The notes beneath the pieces are model-generated. The model was not told the DNA's origin. It saw nothing but the letters and a program-made list of their open reading frames with translations, and did no database searches. Position numbers and translations under genes: made by a program. Source: Sporocytophaga myxococcoides (GTDB lineage Bacteria > Bacteroidota > Bacteroidia > Cytophagales > Cytophagaceae). From it: DNA of 64,000 nucleotides. The number at the start of each line of letters is the position of its first letter. Position 1 is the stretch's first letter. The stretch spans positions 124,001-188,000 of the forward strand of contig NZ_BBLT01000008.1 in assembly GCF_000775915.1 (NCBI RefSeq), read 5' to 3'. Shown piece after piece: positions 37,857 to 46,258 of this stretch.

Positions 37857-39023
37857 ATGGAAGAAAATAAAAACATTGTCTCTTATTCCCTTAAGGATCT
37901 GGTACTGTATTTCCTTAAGCTTGGAACTATTGGATTTGGTGGTCCTGTGGCCCTTGTGGGATACATGCATCGCGATCTTGTAGACAAATATAAATGGATA
38001 TCTGAAGATGATTATCGGGAAGGGATGGCTTTGTCTCAGCTTGCTCCGGGACCTTTGGCTGCACAGATGTCCATATATCTAGGATATGTTCATTATAAAT
38101 TTGTAGGCGCGACTTTAGTAGGACTGGCTTTTGTATTACCTTCATTTCTGATGGTTCTTGCCCTTGGATTTGCTTATGCCGAGTTTGGTGGGTTTCCGGC
38201 GATGCAGGCAATATTCTATGGAGTAGGAGCTGCGGTAATAGGTATAATAACTTTAAGTAGTTATAAACTTACAACTAAAAGTATTGGAAGTGATAAGCTG
38301 CTCTGGGGAATATTTGTAGTTCTAGCCGTGTTTACCTTTTTACTCGAAGAAGAGAATATGTGGCTGATAATTGCATCAGGGGTTCTTGTCTGGTTTATGA
38401 AAGCACCACCGAATTTTATGATGGCTAAGAGTTTTAGAATGATTGTTCCACCGCTATTGTTAAGTCTCCCATTAGTTGATACTGATAATAACAGATTGTG
38501 GCAGATCACCCTCTTCTTTACTAAAGCGGGAGCTTTTGTTTTTGGAAGTGGTTTGGCTATTGTTCCTTTTCTATACGGAGGAACTGTTAAAGAATATCAA
38601 TGGCTTACCGAACAGCAGTTTTTGGATGCAGTTGCTGTTGCCATGATTACCCCAGGGCCGGTAGTAATCACTGTTGGTTTTATCGGATATCTTGCAGCTG
38701 GTATATGGGGAGCATGCGCTGCTGCTGCCGCTACTTTCTTACCATGTTACATTTTTACTGTTCTGCCCGCACCATATTTTAAAAAGTTTGGTAAGCATCC
38801 TGCTATCAAAGCATTTGTGGATGGAGTTACTGCGGCCGCCATTGGAGCAATAGCCGGGTCTGTTATGGTAATAGGCAAGAGGACACTGGTGGATATACCA
38901 ACTATACTGATCGCTTTATCTACAGGTATTGTATTGTTTAAATTTAAAAAGATTCAGGAACCAATCATTATTATTGCAATGGCAGCAGTTGGACTTTTAT
39001 TAAAACTTGTATTGAATTTTTAA
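37857..39023 (+). CDS. chrA: Chromate transporter ChrA
   Basis: A 388-residue CHR-family chromate efflux protein. It is the long, two-domain form: the first half has FLKLGTIGFGGPVALVGYMHRDLV and LAPGPLAAQMSIYLGY, and the second half repeats the pattern (FTKAGAFVFGSGLAIVPFLYGG and ITPGPVVITVGFIGYLAAG). About 10 to 12 hydrophobic helices fit an inner-membrane antiporter. It lies 148 bases after the ChrB-like gene in the same direction. Some CHR proteins move other oxyanions, so chromate is the family-based prediction. Confidence 0.92.
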   Translation: MEENKNIVSYSLKDLVLYFLKLGTIGFGGPVALVGYMHRDLVDKYKWISEDDYREGMALSQLAPGPLAAQMSIYLGYVHYKFVGATLVGLAFVLPSFLMVLALGFAYAEFGGFPAMQAIFYGVGAAVIGIITLSSYKLTTKSIGSDKLLWGIFVVLAVFTFLLEEENMWLIIASGVLVWFMKAPPNFMMAKSFRMIVPPLLLSLPLVDTDNNRLWQITLFFTKAGAFVFGSGLAIVPFLYGGTVKEYQWLTEQQFLDAVAVAMITPGPVVITVGFIGYLAAGIWGACAAAAATFLPCYIFTVLPAPYFKKFGKHPAIKAFVDGVTAAAIGAIAGSVMVIGKRTLVDIPTILIALSTGIVLFKFKKIQEPIIIIAMAAVGLLLKLVLNF

Positions 39024-39044
39024 AATGAGTTAAATAATCACTAT

Positions 39045-39106
39045 GTAAATGAGATAAAACAAAATACCTCTGCAATTAGCAGGAGTATTTTGTTTATCTC
39101 ATTTAC
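39045..39106. repeat. 62-base near-perfect palindrome
   Basis: The left arm 39045-39073 (29 bases) pairs with the right arm 39079-39106 (28 bases) around an AATTA loop, with only an extra A and one C/T slip. It lies between the convergent chrA and sulfatase genes. It can act as a bidirectional terminator or be a palindromic repeat element. On the plus strand it is followed by the 14-mer tandem repeat and a T run. Confidence 0.8.
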
Positions 39107-39140
39107 TTTAAGCTTTAAACTTTAAGCTTTAAACTTTTTT
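39106..39140. repeat. Tandem 14-mer CTTTAAGCTTTAAA, two copies plus partial
   Basis: Perfect copies at 39106-39119 and 39120-39133, then CTTTTTTT. It belongs to the AAGTTTAAAG-like intergenic family seen elsewhere in the window. Confidence 0.75.
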
Positions 39141-41482
39141 TATTGCCTTACCAGATATGCATGTTCCTTTCCTACAGGATCATCATTCACTTCAGAGCCT
39201 ATATTGATTTTTACCCAATTTATAGTACCTGTAAAAACTCCCTGATAGGAGCCATAATCCTCTGTAACCGGAGCTCCTGAATCTTTTCCTATATCCATAA
39301 AATCATCAGCAGAGAATACAAACGGAACCGTATTTTCAATACGACCCTGAGCTATTTCATGATCGTCCGCATATAATATTCCTGTTCCTCCTTTACCTAT
39401 ACCACCACCATCATATTTGAATTCGAAGTGTATAAAATGTTCTCCAGTACTAAGCTGTTCTCTGCTGCCAATATAATAGTGTTGTCTGTTGAACCAGTTA
39501 TAACAGAAAACAGGATATCCGTTTTTCATATAAAGAGACCAGCCTGCAAATCTTCCTCCTTGGGCTATTATAGCACCATTAGTGGTGTCATCTTTAAGTT
39601 CAACTTTAGCTGTAACTGAAAACGATTTATTTTTTATGTTAAGAACAGTATTTTCATTCAGATGACTCATTCCCGGGTATAACGTCATGGTTTTACGTCC
39701 CTGCAGAAGATCAGGTCTGCCGGCAAGGTCTGAATTGAATCGTTCAGCTTTTCGGTCATCTAATGGGAAGACTTTGTATTTGGAGGCTTCTATCAGGAAT
39801 AATGCCTGAAGTTCTTTGAGTTTATCAGGATATTGAGATGCAACATTATTGGCCTGACTCCAGTCTCCCGGTGCATAAAGCTCCCAATTATCATCATTAA
39901 AATTTTTATTTGCTCCTGCAAGAACCCAAGGGATAGAATGGATAGTACAAGCAGACCAACCCTCATGGTATATACCTCTGTTGGTAAAAATTTCAAAGTA
40001 CTGTGTATTGTGTCTGTCCGGAGCTTTCGGATCATCGAAGCTGTATGCAAAACTTATACCTTCTATAGGTTCCTGCTGAATTCCGTTAACAAATTGTGGG
40101 TGCGGGATTTTAACTGCTTCTAGTATTGTAGGAACAACATCGATGACATGGCACCACTGGTGACGAATTTCGTTCTTTGAAGCGATACCATTAGGCCAGT
40201 GAGTGATCATTCCGGTTCTTGTACCTCCCCAATGTGATGCAATCTGTTTCGTCCATTGATATGGAGTGTCCATTGCATGAGCCCAACCTACAGGATAATG
40301 ATTATAAGCCATAGGAGTTCCTATGTCGTCTAAATGATTCAAAATATTTTCCGTAGTATCAGGAGAATTATTCAATGCCGCCATTTCGTTCACACTACCG
40401 GTAATTCCTCCTTCACCGCTTGCACCATTATCTCCGAGAATGTAAAATATAAGGGTATTGTCCAAAGCTTCGATTTCTTCCAGTGTAGATAATAATTTGC
40501 CCACTTGATGGTCAGTGTGCTCTGCAAATCCGGCATAAGCTTCCATGAGTCTTGCGGCTGTTGTTTTTTCATTTTCGTTCAGACTGTCCCATGCTGGTAT
40601 TTCCTGTGATCTTTCCGATAAAACACAATCTTGGGGAACCACTCCGAGAGCCTTTTGTTTTTCCAGGGTAATCTTTCTTTGTTTATCCCATCCATGGTCG
40701 AATTTTCCTTTGTATTTTTCTATCCATTCTTTTGGTGCATGGTGGGGAGCATGTGTGGCTCCGAAAGACAGGTAGACAAAGAATGGTTTATCAGGAACCA
40801 TAGTTTTCTGCTGTCTTATGTAATTAATCGCTTTATTGGTAATGTCAACACTGAAGTGATATTCAGGATCATTCGGAGCATCAATTGGGATGGTGTCTGC
40901 TATTAAGGAAGGGTTCCATTGATTGGTTTCTCCTCCTATGAATCCATAGAATTTTTCAAAACCTTCTCCTGTTGGCCAGCGGTCGAATGGTCCCGCTATA
41001 CTCGTTTCCCATACTGGTGTCTGGTGCATTTTACCAAATGCAGCTGTGTTATAACCATTCATAACCAGTGTTTGTGCGATGGTAGCCATACTTTCCGGCC
41101 TCACTGTATTATAACCTGGATTTGGAGTGGCACATTCGGTTATTCCAGCCATATTTACTGAATGATGATTTCTACCTGACAGCAATGCTGCTCTGGTGGG
41201 CGAACATAAGGCTGTGGTGTGGAAGCGGTTATATTTTAAACCATTTTGGGCAAGTCTTTCTGCATTTGGCATATAACATGGTCCTCCGAAAGCGCTGCTG
41301 GCACCAAAACCCATATCATCGATCAACACGATAAGGATATTCGGGGCATCCTTAGGTGGTCTTAATTCTTCTATTGGTTCAGGTTTTGGAGCATTGCGTA
41401 TATCCAAAGGAGTTACTGTTTTCGGATATATTTTTGGTATAGGAAGTTGATATCTGTTTAAGGTGGGGTTTCTTCTTTTCAT
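39140..41482 (-). CDS. Arylsulfatase, AtsA type, without signal peptide
   Basis: A 780-residue sulfatase paralogous to the pair at 24-28 kb. Motifs: LIDDMGFGASSAFGG (53-67), the CSPTRAALLSGR signature with Cys93, GKMHQTP, HAPHH and GDNGASGEGG; a LamG-like C-terminal domain occupies about 600-770. The ATG at 41482 (MKRRNPTLNRYQLPIPKIYP) gives no signal peptide, and upstream codons to 41551 give only a poor hydrophobic stretch, so it is probably cytoplasmic, like Pseudomonas AtsA. It is monocistronic and separated from chrA by a large palindrome. Confidence 0.9.
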   Translation of the reverse strand: MKRRNPTLNRYQLPIPKIYPKTVTPLDIRNAPKPEPIEELRPPKDAPNILIVLIDDMGFGASSAFGGPCYMPNAERLAQNGLKYNRFHTTALCSPTRAALLSGRNHHSVNMAGITECATPNPGYNTVRPESMATIAQTLVMNGYNTAAFGKMHQTPVWETSIAGPFDRWPTGEGFEKFYGFIGGETNQWNPSLIADTIPIDAPNDPEYHFSVDITNKAINYIRQQKTMVPDKPFFVYLSFGATHAPHHAPKEWIEKYKGKFDHGWDKQRKITLEKQKALGVVPQDCVLSERSQEIPAWDSLNENEKTTAARLMEAYAGFAEHTDHQVGKLLSTLEEIEALDNTLIFYILGDNGASGEGGITGSVNEMAALNNSPDTTENILNHLDDIGTPMAYNHYPVGWAHAMDTPYQWTKQIASHWGGTRTGMITHWPNGIASKNEIRHQWCHVIDVVPTILEAVKIPHPQFVNGIQQEPIEGISFAYSFDDPKAPDRHNTQYFEIFTNRGIYHEGWSACTIHSIPWVLAGANKNFNDDNWELYAPGDWSQANNVASQYPDKLKELQALFLIEASKYKVFPLDDRKAERFNSDLAGRPDLLQGRKTMTLYPGMSHLNENTVLNIKNKSFSVTAKVELKDDTTNGAIIAQGGRFAGWSLYMKNGYPVFCYNWFNRQHYYIGSREQLSTGEHFIHFEFKYDGGGIGKGGTGILYADDHEIAQGRIENTVPFVFSADDFMDIGKDSGAPVTEDYGSYQGVFTGTINWVKINIGSEVNDDPVGKEHAYLVRQ

Positions 41483-41697
41483 AATTGGAGCCCTTATAAA
41501 TTTGAATGAAAATATCAAATAGTTTGTACTCAACCAATGAAGTGAAAACATGTTGGAGGTACTTTTTAAATAGGGATAAGTCGAAGGGAAAATTATTAAT
41601 CATGACATTCTTTCATAAAGATATTTTACGTTTTTTACCTTTATGATTAATAAGGGCTTATCCTTTGTATTTGAATATGATCTTATAAAATTTTGGA

Positions 41698-42000
41698 TTG
41701 AAGACGGTATTCTATGGGCAGAATATATATAAAGAGATTATTTTAAGGACTGAGAATGCAAAAAAAAATATCAATGACAGAATCAAATTTCAGAATGGTA
41801 CTGTTTATCCTGCCATATCTGATATAAGAAAAATTAAGTATATCAATAAGGAAGCTAATGAATATCTGTCAAGAGAAGGCAATACCTTGGTGCAATTTGA
41901 ATCTCATGTAAACGAAATATTGGGTAATTTTTATCTGAAACTAAGTCAACCTCCATTACCGACTAAACTATTCAGAAATGCGGAAAAAGCAAAGACATGA
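41698..42000 (+). CDS. Hypothetical 100-residue protein
   Basis: An open frame from a TTG at 41698 to TGA 41998-42000, rich in Lys, Asn, Ile and Glu. No domain, signal peptide or membrane segment is recognised. There is no in-frame ATG near the start. In favour: normal residue mix, a terminator-like nested hairpin covering its 3' end, and a clear gap before the next gene. It could also be a chance frame. Confidence 0.4.
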   Translation: MKTVFYGQNIYKEIILRTENAKKNINDRIKFQNGTVYPAISDIRKIKYINKEANEYLSREGNTLVQFESHVNEILGNFYLKLSQPPLPTKLFRNAEKAKT

Positions 42001-42050
42001 GCTAGATCACATATGTGATCGCATTTTTAGCTTGAACATGTCTTCTTTTT
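41992..42050 (+). terminator. Nested hairpin with T tail
   Basis: Three nested arms pair: AAGACATG (41992-41999) with CATGTCTT (42037-42044), AGCTA (42000-42004) with TAGCT (42028-42032), and the palindrome GATCACATATGTGATC (42005-42020). The right side has two bulges. CTTTTT follows. It may end the 41698 gene. Confidence 0.55.
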
Positions 42051-42065
42051 GGTAGTTGAAAGGGT

Positions 42066-42545
42066 ATGAAAAAACATGAAGAATATTTACAGGACGCAAT
42101 TGATTATGCTATAGATAATGTTCGTCTGAATGATGGGAAACCTTTCGGTGCTTTGGTAGTAAAACATGGAGAAGTTATTGGTGTAGGAATGAATGATGTA
42201 CTGAGTACTCATGATCCTACGGCTCATGCAGAAATACAAGCCTTAAGGAAAGCTTCTTCAAAACTAAATTCTGAATTTCTGGAAGGATGTGTCATATATG
42301 CCAGCGGACACCCTTGTCCTATGTGTCTTGCTGCAATCTATATAGCAGGAATAAGAACGGTCTACTATGGTTCTTCCCTTGAGCAATCTGCATTACATGG
42401 TTTCGGTGTCAGTTATCTTTATTCTGAAATAGGAAAATCTAATGAACAAAGACGTTATCCCTTACAGCAATTATTTCTAGCTGATGCAGAAAAGCCTTTT
42501 CTGATATGGAAAGAGGTCAGTAATCCGTCAGAATTCGAACCCTGA
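42066..42545 (+). CDS. Nucleoside/guanine deaminase-like protein
   Basis: A 159-residue zinc deaminase of the cytidine/deoxycytidylate fold. The zinc and proton-shuttle motif is HAE in DPTAHAEIQALRKA (about residues 55-57), and the PCxxC ligand pair is GHPCPMCLAAIY (about 83-94). The sequence style (YYGSSLEQSALHGFG near residue 105) resembles GuaD-type guanine deaminases. It is cytoplasmic. A small membrane protein gene follows after 42 bases, and a degenerate copy of the deaminase C-terminal half lies at 43106-43230. Confidence 0.9.
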   Translation: MKKHEEYLQDAIDYAIDNVRLNDGKPFGALVVKHGEVIGVGMNDVLSTHDPTAHAEIQALRKASSKLNSEFLEGCVIYASGHPCPMCLAAIYIAGIRTVYYGSSLEQSALHGFGVSYLYSEIGKSNEQRRYPLQQLFLADAEKPFLIWKEVSNPSEFEP

Positions 42546-42570
42546 TAAATTTTCACATGTTTATTTTTAA

Positions 42571-42584
42571 TAGGAGAGGAGGAC
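42571..42584 (+). promoter_or_regulatory. Strong Shine-Dalgarno (AGGAGAGGAGG)
   Basis: TAGGAGAGGAGGACTTG lies just before ATG 42588. Such a purine-rich site is unusual in this genome and fixes the start at ATG 42588 rather than the preceding TTG. Confidence 0.6.
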
Positions 42585-42587
42585 TTG

Positions 42588-43103
42588 ATGATACGTATAT
42601 TCAAAAGAAAGAAAAAAAGTCTAAAGGATACAGCAGTGCATTCTGTCGGAACTTTTACCGGAGACGTAGGACGGGGCTTATTTGCCGGATTGGTAGGTAC
42701 TTTTGCCATGAGTCTTTCTCAGTTCATAGAAATGAAAATTACCCAAAGGGAAGGTAGTGATTCTCCATTAAAGGCAGCTGAAAAAGTCTTCGATATTCAC
42801 GCAGATAATGAAGAGGCTAAAAGTAAATTGCTAAATATAATTCATTATGCTTATGGCACTTCATGGGGAGGTTTCAGAGGTATTATAGGAACTTTGGGCC
42901 TTAAAGGTATTCCGGCCAATGCTTTACATTTTTCCTCGGTTTTCGGAACGGAATTGGTAATGCTTCCTGGTTTAAAAGTAGCCCCTCCGGTGAAGGAGTG
43001 GGGAACAAAGGAGATTTCTGTTAGCGGGATACATCACATCATTTATGTACTTGTATCGGGAGTTGTATTTGATCTACTCAAATCAGATAGAAAGCCTGTC
43101 TGA
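42588..43103 (+). CDS. Small membrane protein, tandem paralogue 1
   Basis: A 171-residue protein with a Lys/Arg-rich N terminus and three to four hydrophobic segments (GRGLFAGLVGTFAMSLSQ, GTSWGGFRGIIGTLGLKG, FSSVFGTELVMLPGL, ISVSGIHHIIYVLVSGVVFDLL). The HYAYGTSWGG and SGIHHIIY motifs suggest an inner-membrane protein of unknown function. It is about 60% identical by eye to the protein at 43249. It overlaps nothing and follows the deaminase gene, with which it was duplicated. Confidence 0.8.
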   Translation: MIRIFKRKKKSLKDTAVHSVGTFTGDVGRGLFAGLVGTFAMSLSQFIEMKITQREGSDSPLKAAEKVFDIHADNEEAKSKLLNIIHYAYGTSWGGFRGIIGTLGLKGIPANALHFSSVFGTELVMLPGLKVAPPVKEWGTKEISVSGIHHIIYVLVSGVVFDLLKSDRKPV

Positions 43104-43105
43104 TG

Positions 43106-43230
43106 ATCCTTGCGGCATACGATATCTTAGGATTAAAATAGTTTATTATGACTTTTCCTTAGAGCAGGCTGCTTTAAATGGATTTGGGAAGTCTTCGAAC
43201 CCTGAAACTCTTGCTGGTGTTTTAATTTAA
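43106..43230 (+). pseudogene. Truncated, frameshifted deaminase remnant
   Basis: The nucleotides align with the C-terminal third of the deaminase at 42066-42545. CTTGCGGCATAC matches CTTGCTGCAATC (LAAI), then IVYYDFSLEQAALNGFG matches TVYYGSSLEQSALHGFG, and SNPE matches SNPSE near the end. One base is lost near 43138, shifting the frame, and the N-terminal two thirds, including the HAE site, is gone. It lies exactly where the deaminase would be in a duplicated deaminase-membrane protein pair. Confidence 0.8.
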
Positions 43231-43248
43231 ATGAATCTTGGAGTGAAT

Positions 43249-43788
43249 ATGGGATTATTTAATTTAAAAAAGAAAAGTGTTCGGGATAGGTTTAAAGAAA
43301 AAACCATTTATTCAATAGGAACTTTTACAGGCGATTTAGGAAGAGGGTTATTTGCAGGATTTATTGGTACTGCAGCAATGAGCTTTTCTCAGATGCTCGA
43401 AATGAAAATTACTAAAAGAAAAGGAAACGATACTCCTTTACAAGCTGTAGGAAAGGTACTGGGTATTCCGGTTTTGGATCTAATGCCAGTGATGAAGTTA
43501 CTTCTCAAAGAGAAATTAGTGAATATAATTCATTATGCCTATGGGACAGCTTGGGGAGGAGTCAGAGGAGTCATTGGTGCTACCGGCTTAAAAGGACCAT
43601 TGGCTGATGCCATTCATTTTTCTTCTGTATTGGGTACTGAACTTGTAATGCTTCCAAAATTACATCTTGCCCCTCCTGTGAAAAAATGGGATGCCCAATC
43701 AATCTCTGTAAGTGGAGTACATCACATTGTTTATGCGCTTGTATCAGGAGTTGTGTTTGATCTTCTCAAATCAGGAAGAAAGCGCTAG
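43249..43788 (+). CDS. Small membrane protein, tandem paralogue 2
   Basis: A 179-residue paralogue of the protein at 42588-43103, sharing the motifs SIGTFTGDLGRGLFAGFIGT, HYAYGTAWGGVRGVIG, HFSSVLGTELVMLPKL and SVSGVHHIVYALVSGVVFDLL. ATG 43249 aligns with the paralogue's start; ATG 43231 is six codons earlier. Function unknown. Its 3' end overlaps the convergent outer-membrane protein gene by 4 bases. Confidence 0.8.
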   Translation: MGLFNLKKKSVRDRFKEKTIYSIGTFTGDLGRGLFAGFIGTAAMSFSQMLEMKITKRKGNDTPLQAVGKVLGIPVLDLMPVMKLLLKEKLVNIIHYAYGTAWGGVRGVIGATGLKGPLADAIHFSSVLGTELVMLPKLHLAPPVKKWDAQSISVSGVHHIVYALVSGVVFDLLKSGRKR

Positions 43789-44753
43789 ATGTTTTTCTTC
43801 TTTTTTGAGAAATAAAAATACTTTTGAATATTAAAGAAAAACAGAGGATAGAAGTGCGCGTAGGATCTTCCATAGATAGGATAGGCGCATCCAACATCTA
43901 CTCTGTTGTTGGAGTTCATGATCAACTGAATGGAAGGTCTTATTTCTGAATATTTCCCATCCATTAAGCTATAGTAAGTATTTTTGTCAAAAGATTGAAG
44001 ATAAGTAAAATTATAAGGAGCATCTCTTACTGTCATCTTTGCCGCTTCATAGCTTCTATTTACAAACTCAACATACAGGTTTATATTCAGATCATTGTAA
44101 GTGCTGTATTTTGAGGGGTATAAACGGTATCCAAAGGAGATATCATAATTATGGGCATCTCCGGACTGAAAAGTGATTTGTTGTTCTTTATCCTTGTACA
44201 TTAATGGGTGGGCATAGGCATATGTAAAGGATATCGCAAACCTTTTATTTAACAGAGTGACGATAGCTCCCCCACCATAGCCTGTGTTGTCCCCCTTTAA
44301 AAAAGGTTCTGATTCATCATGTGCTGTAAAAGACTTGCAGGCTTGTCCGAACAACGCTACCCTTAGATGTTTTTGAAAGTCATCTATGCTAATTACTCTT
44401 TGTTTTAGATAAATGTTGATACCTTCCACTAAATAGGGATTAGGTTTATAGTTACGTTGATGATGATTGATAAAATAATTCTGAAGGTTTGCCGGAAATT
44501 TGCGCTGATGATGATTGGAGACGGCCGCAGTGACCATTAAAGTTGTTTTCCCGGTAATTCCATACATGGCCCTCACTGCTCCCCAGTTTCTTTGTCTTTG
44601 AGAGGGTATTTCTTTAAATCCTTCAAACATAAAACGCATCCCAAGCACATTTTTAGGAATGGTACTTGCTGCTTCTGCATAAGGGAAAAGCTCCTGAGAA
44701 TAGCCTCTGATGAATGAAAGAACAAGGAAAAGTATAATCAGTATTTGTTTCAT
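43785..44753 (-). CDS. Outer-membrane protein of the copper cluster
   Basis: A 322-residue exported protein with the signal peptide MKQILIILFLVLSFIRGYSQ. The rest is beta-rich with many aromatic strands (GGGAIVTLLNKRFAISFTYAYAHPLMY, YDISFGYRLYPSKY, FYPLFFFNIQKYFYFS), which fits an outer-membrane beta barrel. No named domain is recognised. Its ATG overlaps the stop of the HMA protein gene by 4 bases (ATGA), so both are one operon, and a role in copper traffic at the outer membrane is inferred from that. Confidence 0.7.
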   Translation of the reverse strand: MKQILIILFLVLSFIRGYSQELFPYAEAASTIPKNVLGMRFMFEGFKEIPSQRQRNWGAVRAMYGITGKTTLMVTAAVSNHHQRKFPANLQNYFINHHQRNYKPNPYLVEGINIYLKQRVISIDDFQKHLRVALFGQACKSFTAHDESEPFLKGDNTGYGGGAIVTLLNKRFAISFTYAYAHPLMYKDKEQQITFQSGDAHNYDISFGYRLYPSKYSTYNDLNINLYVEFVNRSYEAAKMTVRDAPYNFTYLQSFDKNTYYSLMDGKYSEIRPSIQLIMNSNNRVDVGCAYPIYGRSYAHFYPLFFFNIQKYFYFSKKKKNI

Positions 44754-45259
44754 AGACTGATATGATAAGCTTTCTGTTTTTCACTATGGACTTTGTCATT
44801 TTCTTTAATGAAATAAGACCAACGACTGTATTCTTTTTTGCTGATCAGATTCTTATCAAGAAATCTGAAAGATCTTTCTCCTGTAAGGTTGGGTCTCTCT
44901 TCTCCCAAAATGTAAAATTTATCTCCATTGACCTGAAAGGCATTTCCTTCAATACTAATTGTATCAAAATTCAGGGAAGTTGATATTTCTCTGACAGAAA
45001 ACCCTGAATCATAGATTTTTTTACTAACTTTTTTAAAGTCAGTTTTATATTTCTTGTGAAAAAATACGATGGCTTCATTAGTATTCAGATCCATTTTTAC
45101 AGCCTCTACAAAATCCAATTGGAGTAGAAGCTTTTCAACGCTATTGGAGCACATGGAACAGGTGAGGCCATCAATTCCTATCTTGGCCGATTTGAATTGT
45201 GCAATAGAAGAGAAACTACAAAATATTAAAAATGTAAGTATGAGGAGTTTTGTTTTCAT
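44750..45259 (-). CDS. Periplasmic heavy-metal-associated (HMA) protein
   Basis: A 169-residue exported protein: signal peptide MKTKLLILTFLIFCSFSSIA-Q, then an HMA fold (about 24-92) with the metal-binding CSMC in IDGLTCSMCSNSVEKLL. A C-terminal extension of about 75 residues has no recognised domain. It probably binds Cu(I) in the periplasm. It is the first gene of a two-gene operon with the barrel-like protein and is divergent from the HMA-AraC regulator at 45438. Confidence 0.85.
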   Translation of the reverse strand: MKTKLLILTFLIFCSFSSIAQFKSAKIGIDGLTCSMCSNSVEKLLLQLDFVEAVKMDLNTNEAIVFFHKKYKTDFKKVSKKIYDSGFSVREISTSLNFDTISIEGNAFQVNGDKFYILGEERPNLTGERSFRFLDKNLISKKEYSRWSYFIKENDKVHSEKQKAYHISL

Positions 45260-45437
45260 AAGGGAATAAAGAGGAAACGCCTAAAATTCAACTTTGTTGT
45301 AAAGCTTATTCATCAGCATTATTTGTCTGTGAATTAAGGAAAATTATTTATTTAATACATAAAACAAGGAGCTTTCTTTTAAAAGATTTGTGAAGTAATG
45401 AAGCGATCATTTATTTTGTTAAAGAATATAAAGACTT

Positions 45438-46004
45438 ATGGAGTATCATTTATATATCAAAAATATGGTTTGTAACCGCTGTATCAAAGTGGTTAGAGAA
45501 GAGTTGGAAAAACTTTCTGTAAATGTAAAGGATATCCGTTTGGGAGAAGTGATTATTAACTCTCCCAATGAGCCCAATATGACTAAAATAAAGGAGGTAT
45601 TGGAGGAAAATGGTTTTGAATTACTGGAAGACAAGAAAATTAAACTTGTTGAGAAAATTAAAACACTGCTGATTGATCAGATACATCATCATGAAGGAGA
45701 GCTGGAAGTAAACTATTCAGAGTTTCTCTCAAAGGAGATTGGCAAGGATTATCATACCTTATCTAATTTATTTTCTTCGATAGAAAATCTTACAATTGAA
45801 AAATTTATAATCCTTCAAAAGATAGAAAAGGTAAAGGAGTATTTGATTTATAATGAGTTAACTCTTAGTGAACTGGCATATAAGCTAGGATACAGCAGTG
45901 TAGCACACCTCAGCAATCAGTTTAAACAGATCACCGGTTTTTCTCCCTCAGAATTTAAAAAACTTAAAACCCATCAGCGTAAGCCTCTGGACGGAATAAG
46001 TTAA
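45438..46004 (+). CDS. AraC-type regulator with N-terminal HMA domain
   Basis: A 188-residue fusion. Residues 1-65 form an HMA domain with the metal site MVCNRC (about 10-15). Residues about 100-180 form the AraC HTH pair (LTLSELAYKLGYSSVAHLSNQFKQITGFSPSEFKKLK). The arrangement suggests direct sensing of copper by the HMA part. It lies between the divergent periplasmic HMA operon and copA, the obvious targets. The ATG at 45438 is the only start that keeps the HMA strand. Confidence 0.88.
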   Translation: MEYHLYIKNMVCNRCIKVVREELEKLSVNVKDIRLGEVIINSPNEPNMTKIKEVLEENGFELLEDKKIKLVEKIKTLLIDQIHHHEGELEVNYSEFLSKEIGKDYHTLSNLFSSIENLTIEKFIILQKIEKVKEYLIYNELTLSELAYKLGYSSVAHLSNQFKQITGFSPSEFKKLKTHQRKPLDGIS

Positions 46005-46150
46005 AAGTTAAAAGCCTAAAGTTTAAAAAGATAAGTACAATATTTTGCTGATAATAAGAACGTTACTTCCTCTGACCTATTTCTGATTCGAATTAATGTC
46101 ATTTAAACTTTAAACTTTAGACTTTAAACTTTAGACTTTTAACTTTTTTA
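45998..46150. repeat. Inverted AAGTTTAAAG-type repeat around about 70 bases
   Basis: The left arm 45998-46030 (AAGTTAAAAGCCTAAAGTTT core) is inversely repeated at 46102-46150, where ACTTTAAACTTTAG units occur in tandem. The left arm includes the AraC-type gene stop codon. It lies before copA and belongs to the same low-complexity family as 37703 and 39106. Confidence 0.65.
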
Positions 46151-46258
46151 TCTACAACTCTTTCTCATAATTCTGTAAGCCAATTCCCTCTTATTAATTG
46201 TTAATTTGCTGGGGTTAGAGGGATTGTTCTCTTCATTAATTTTAGCTGATCTATTATT

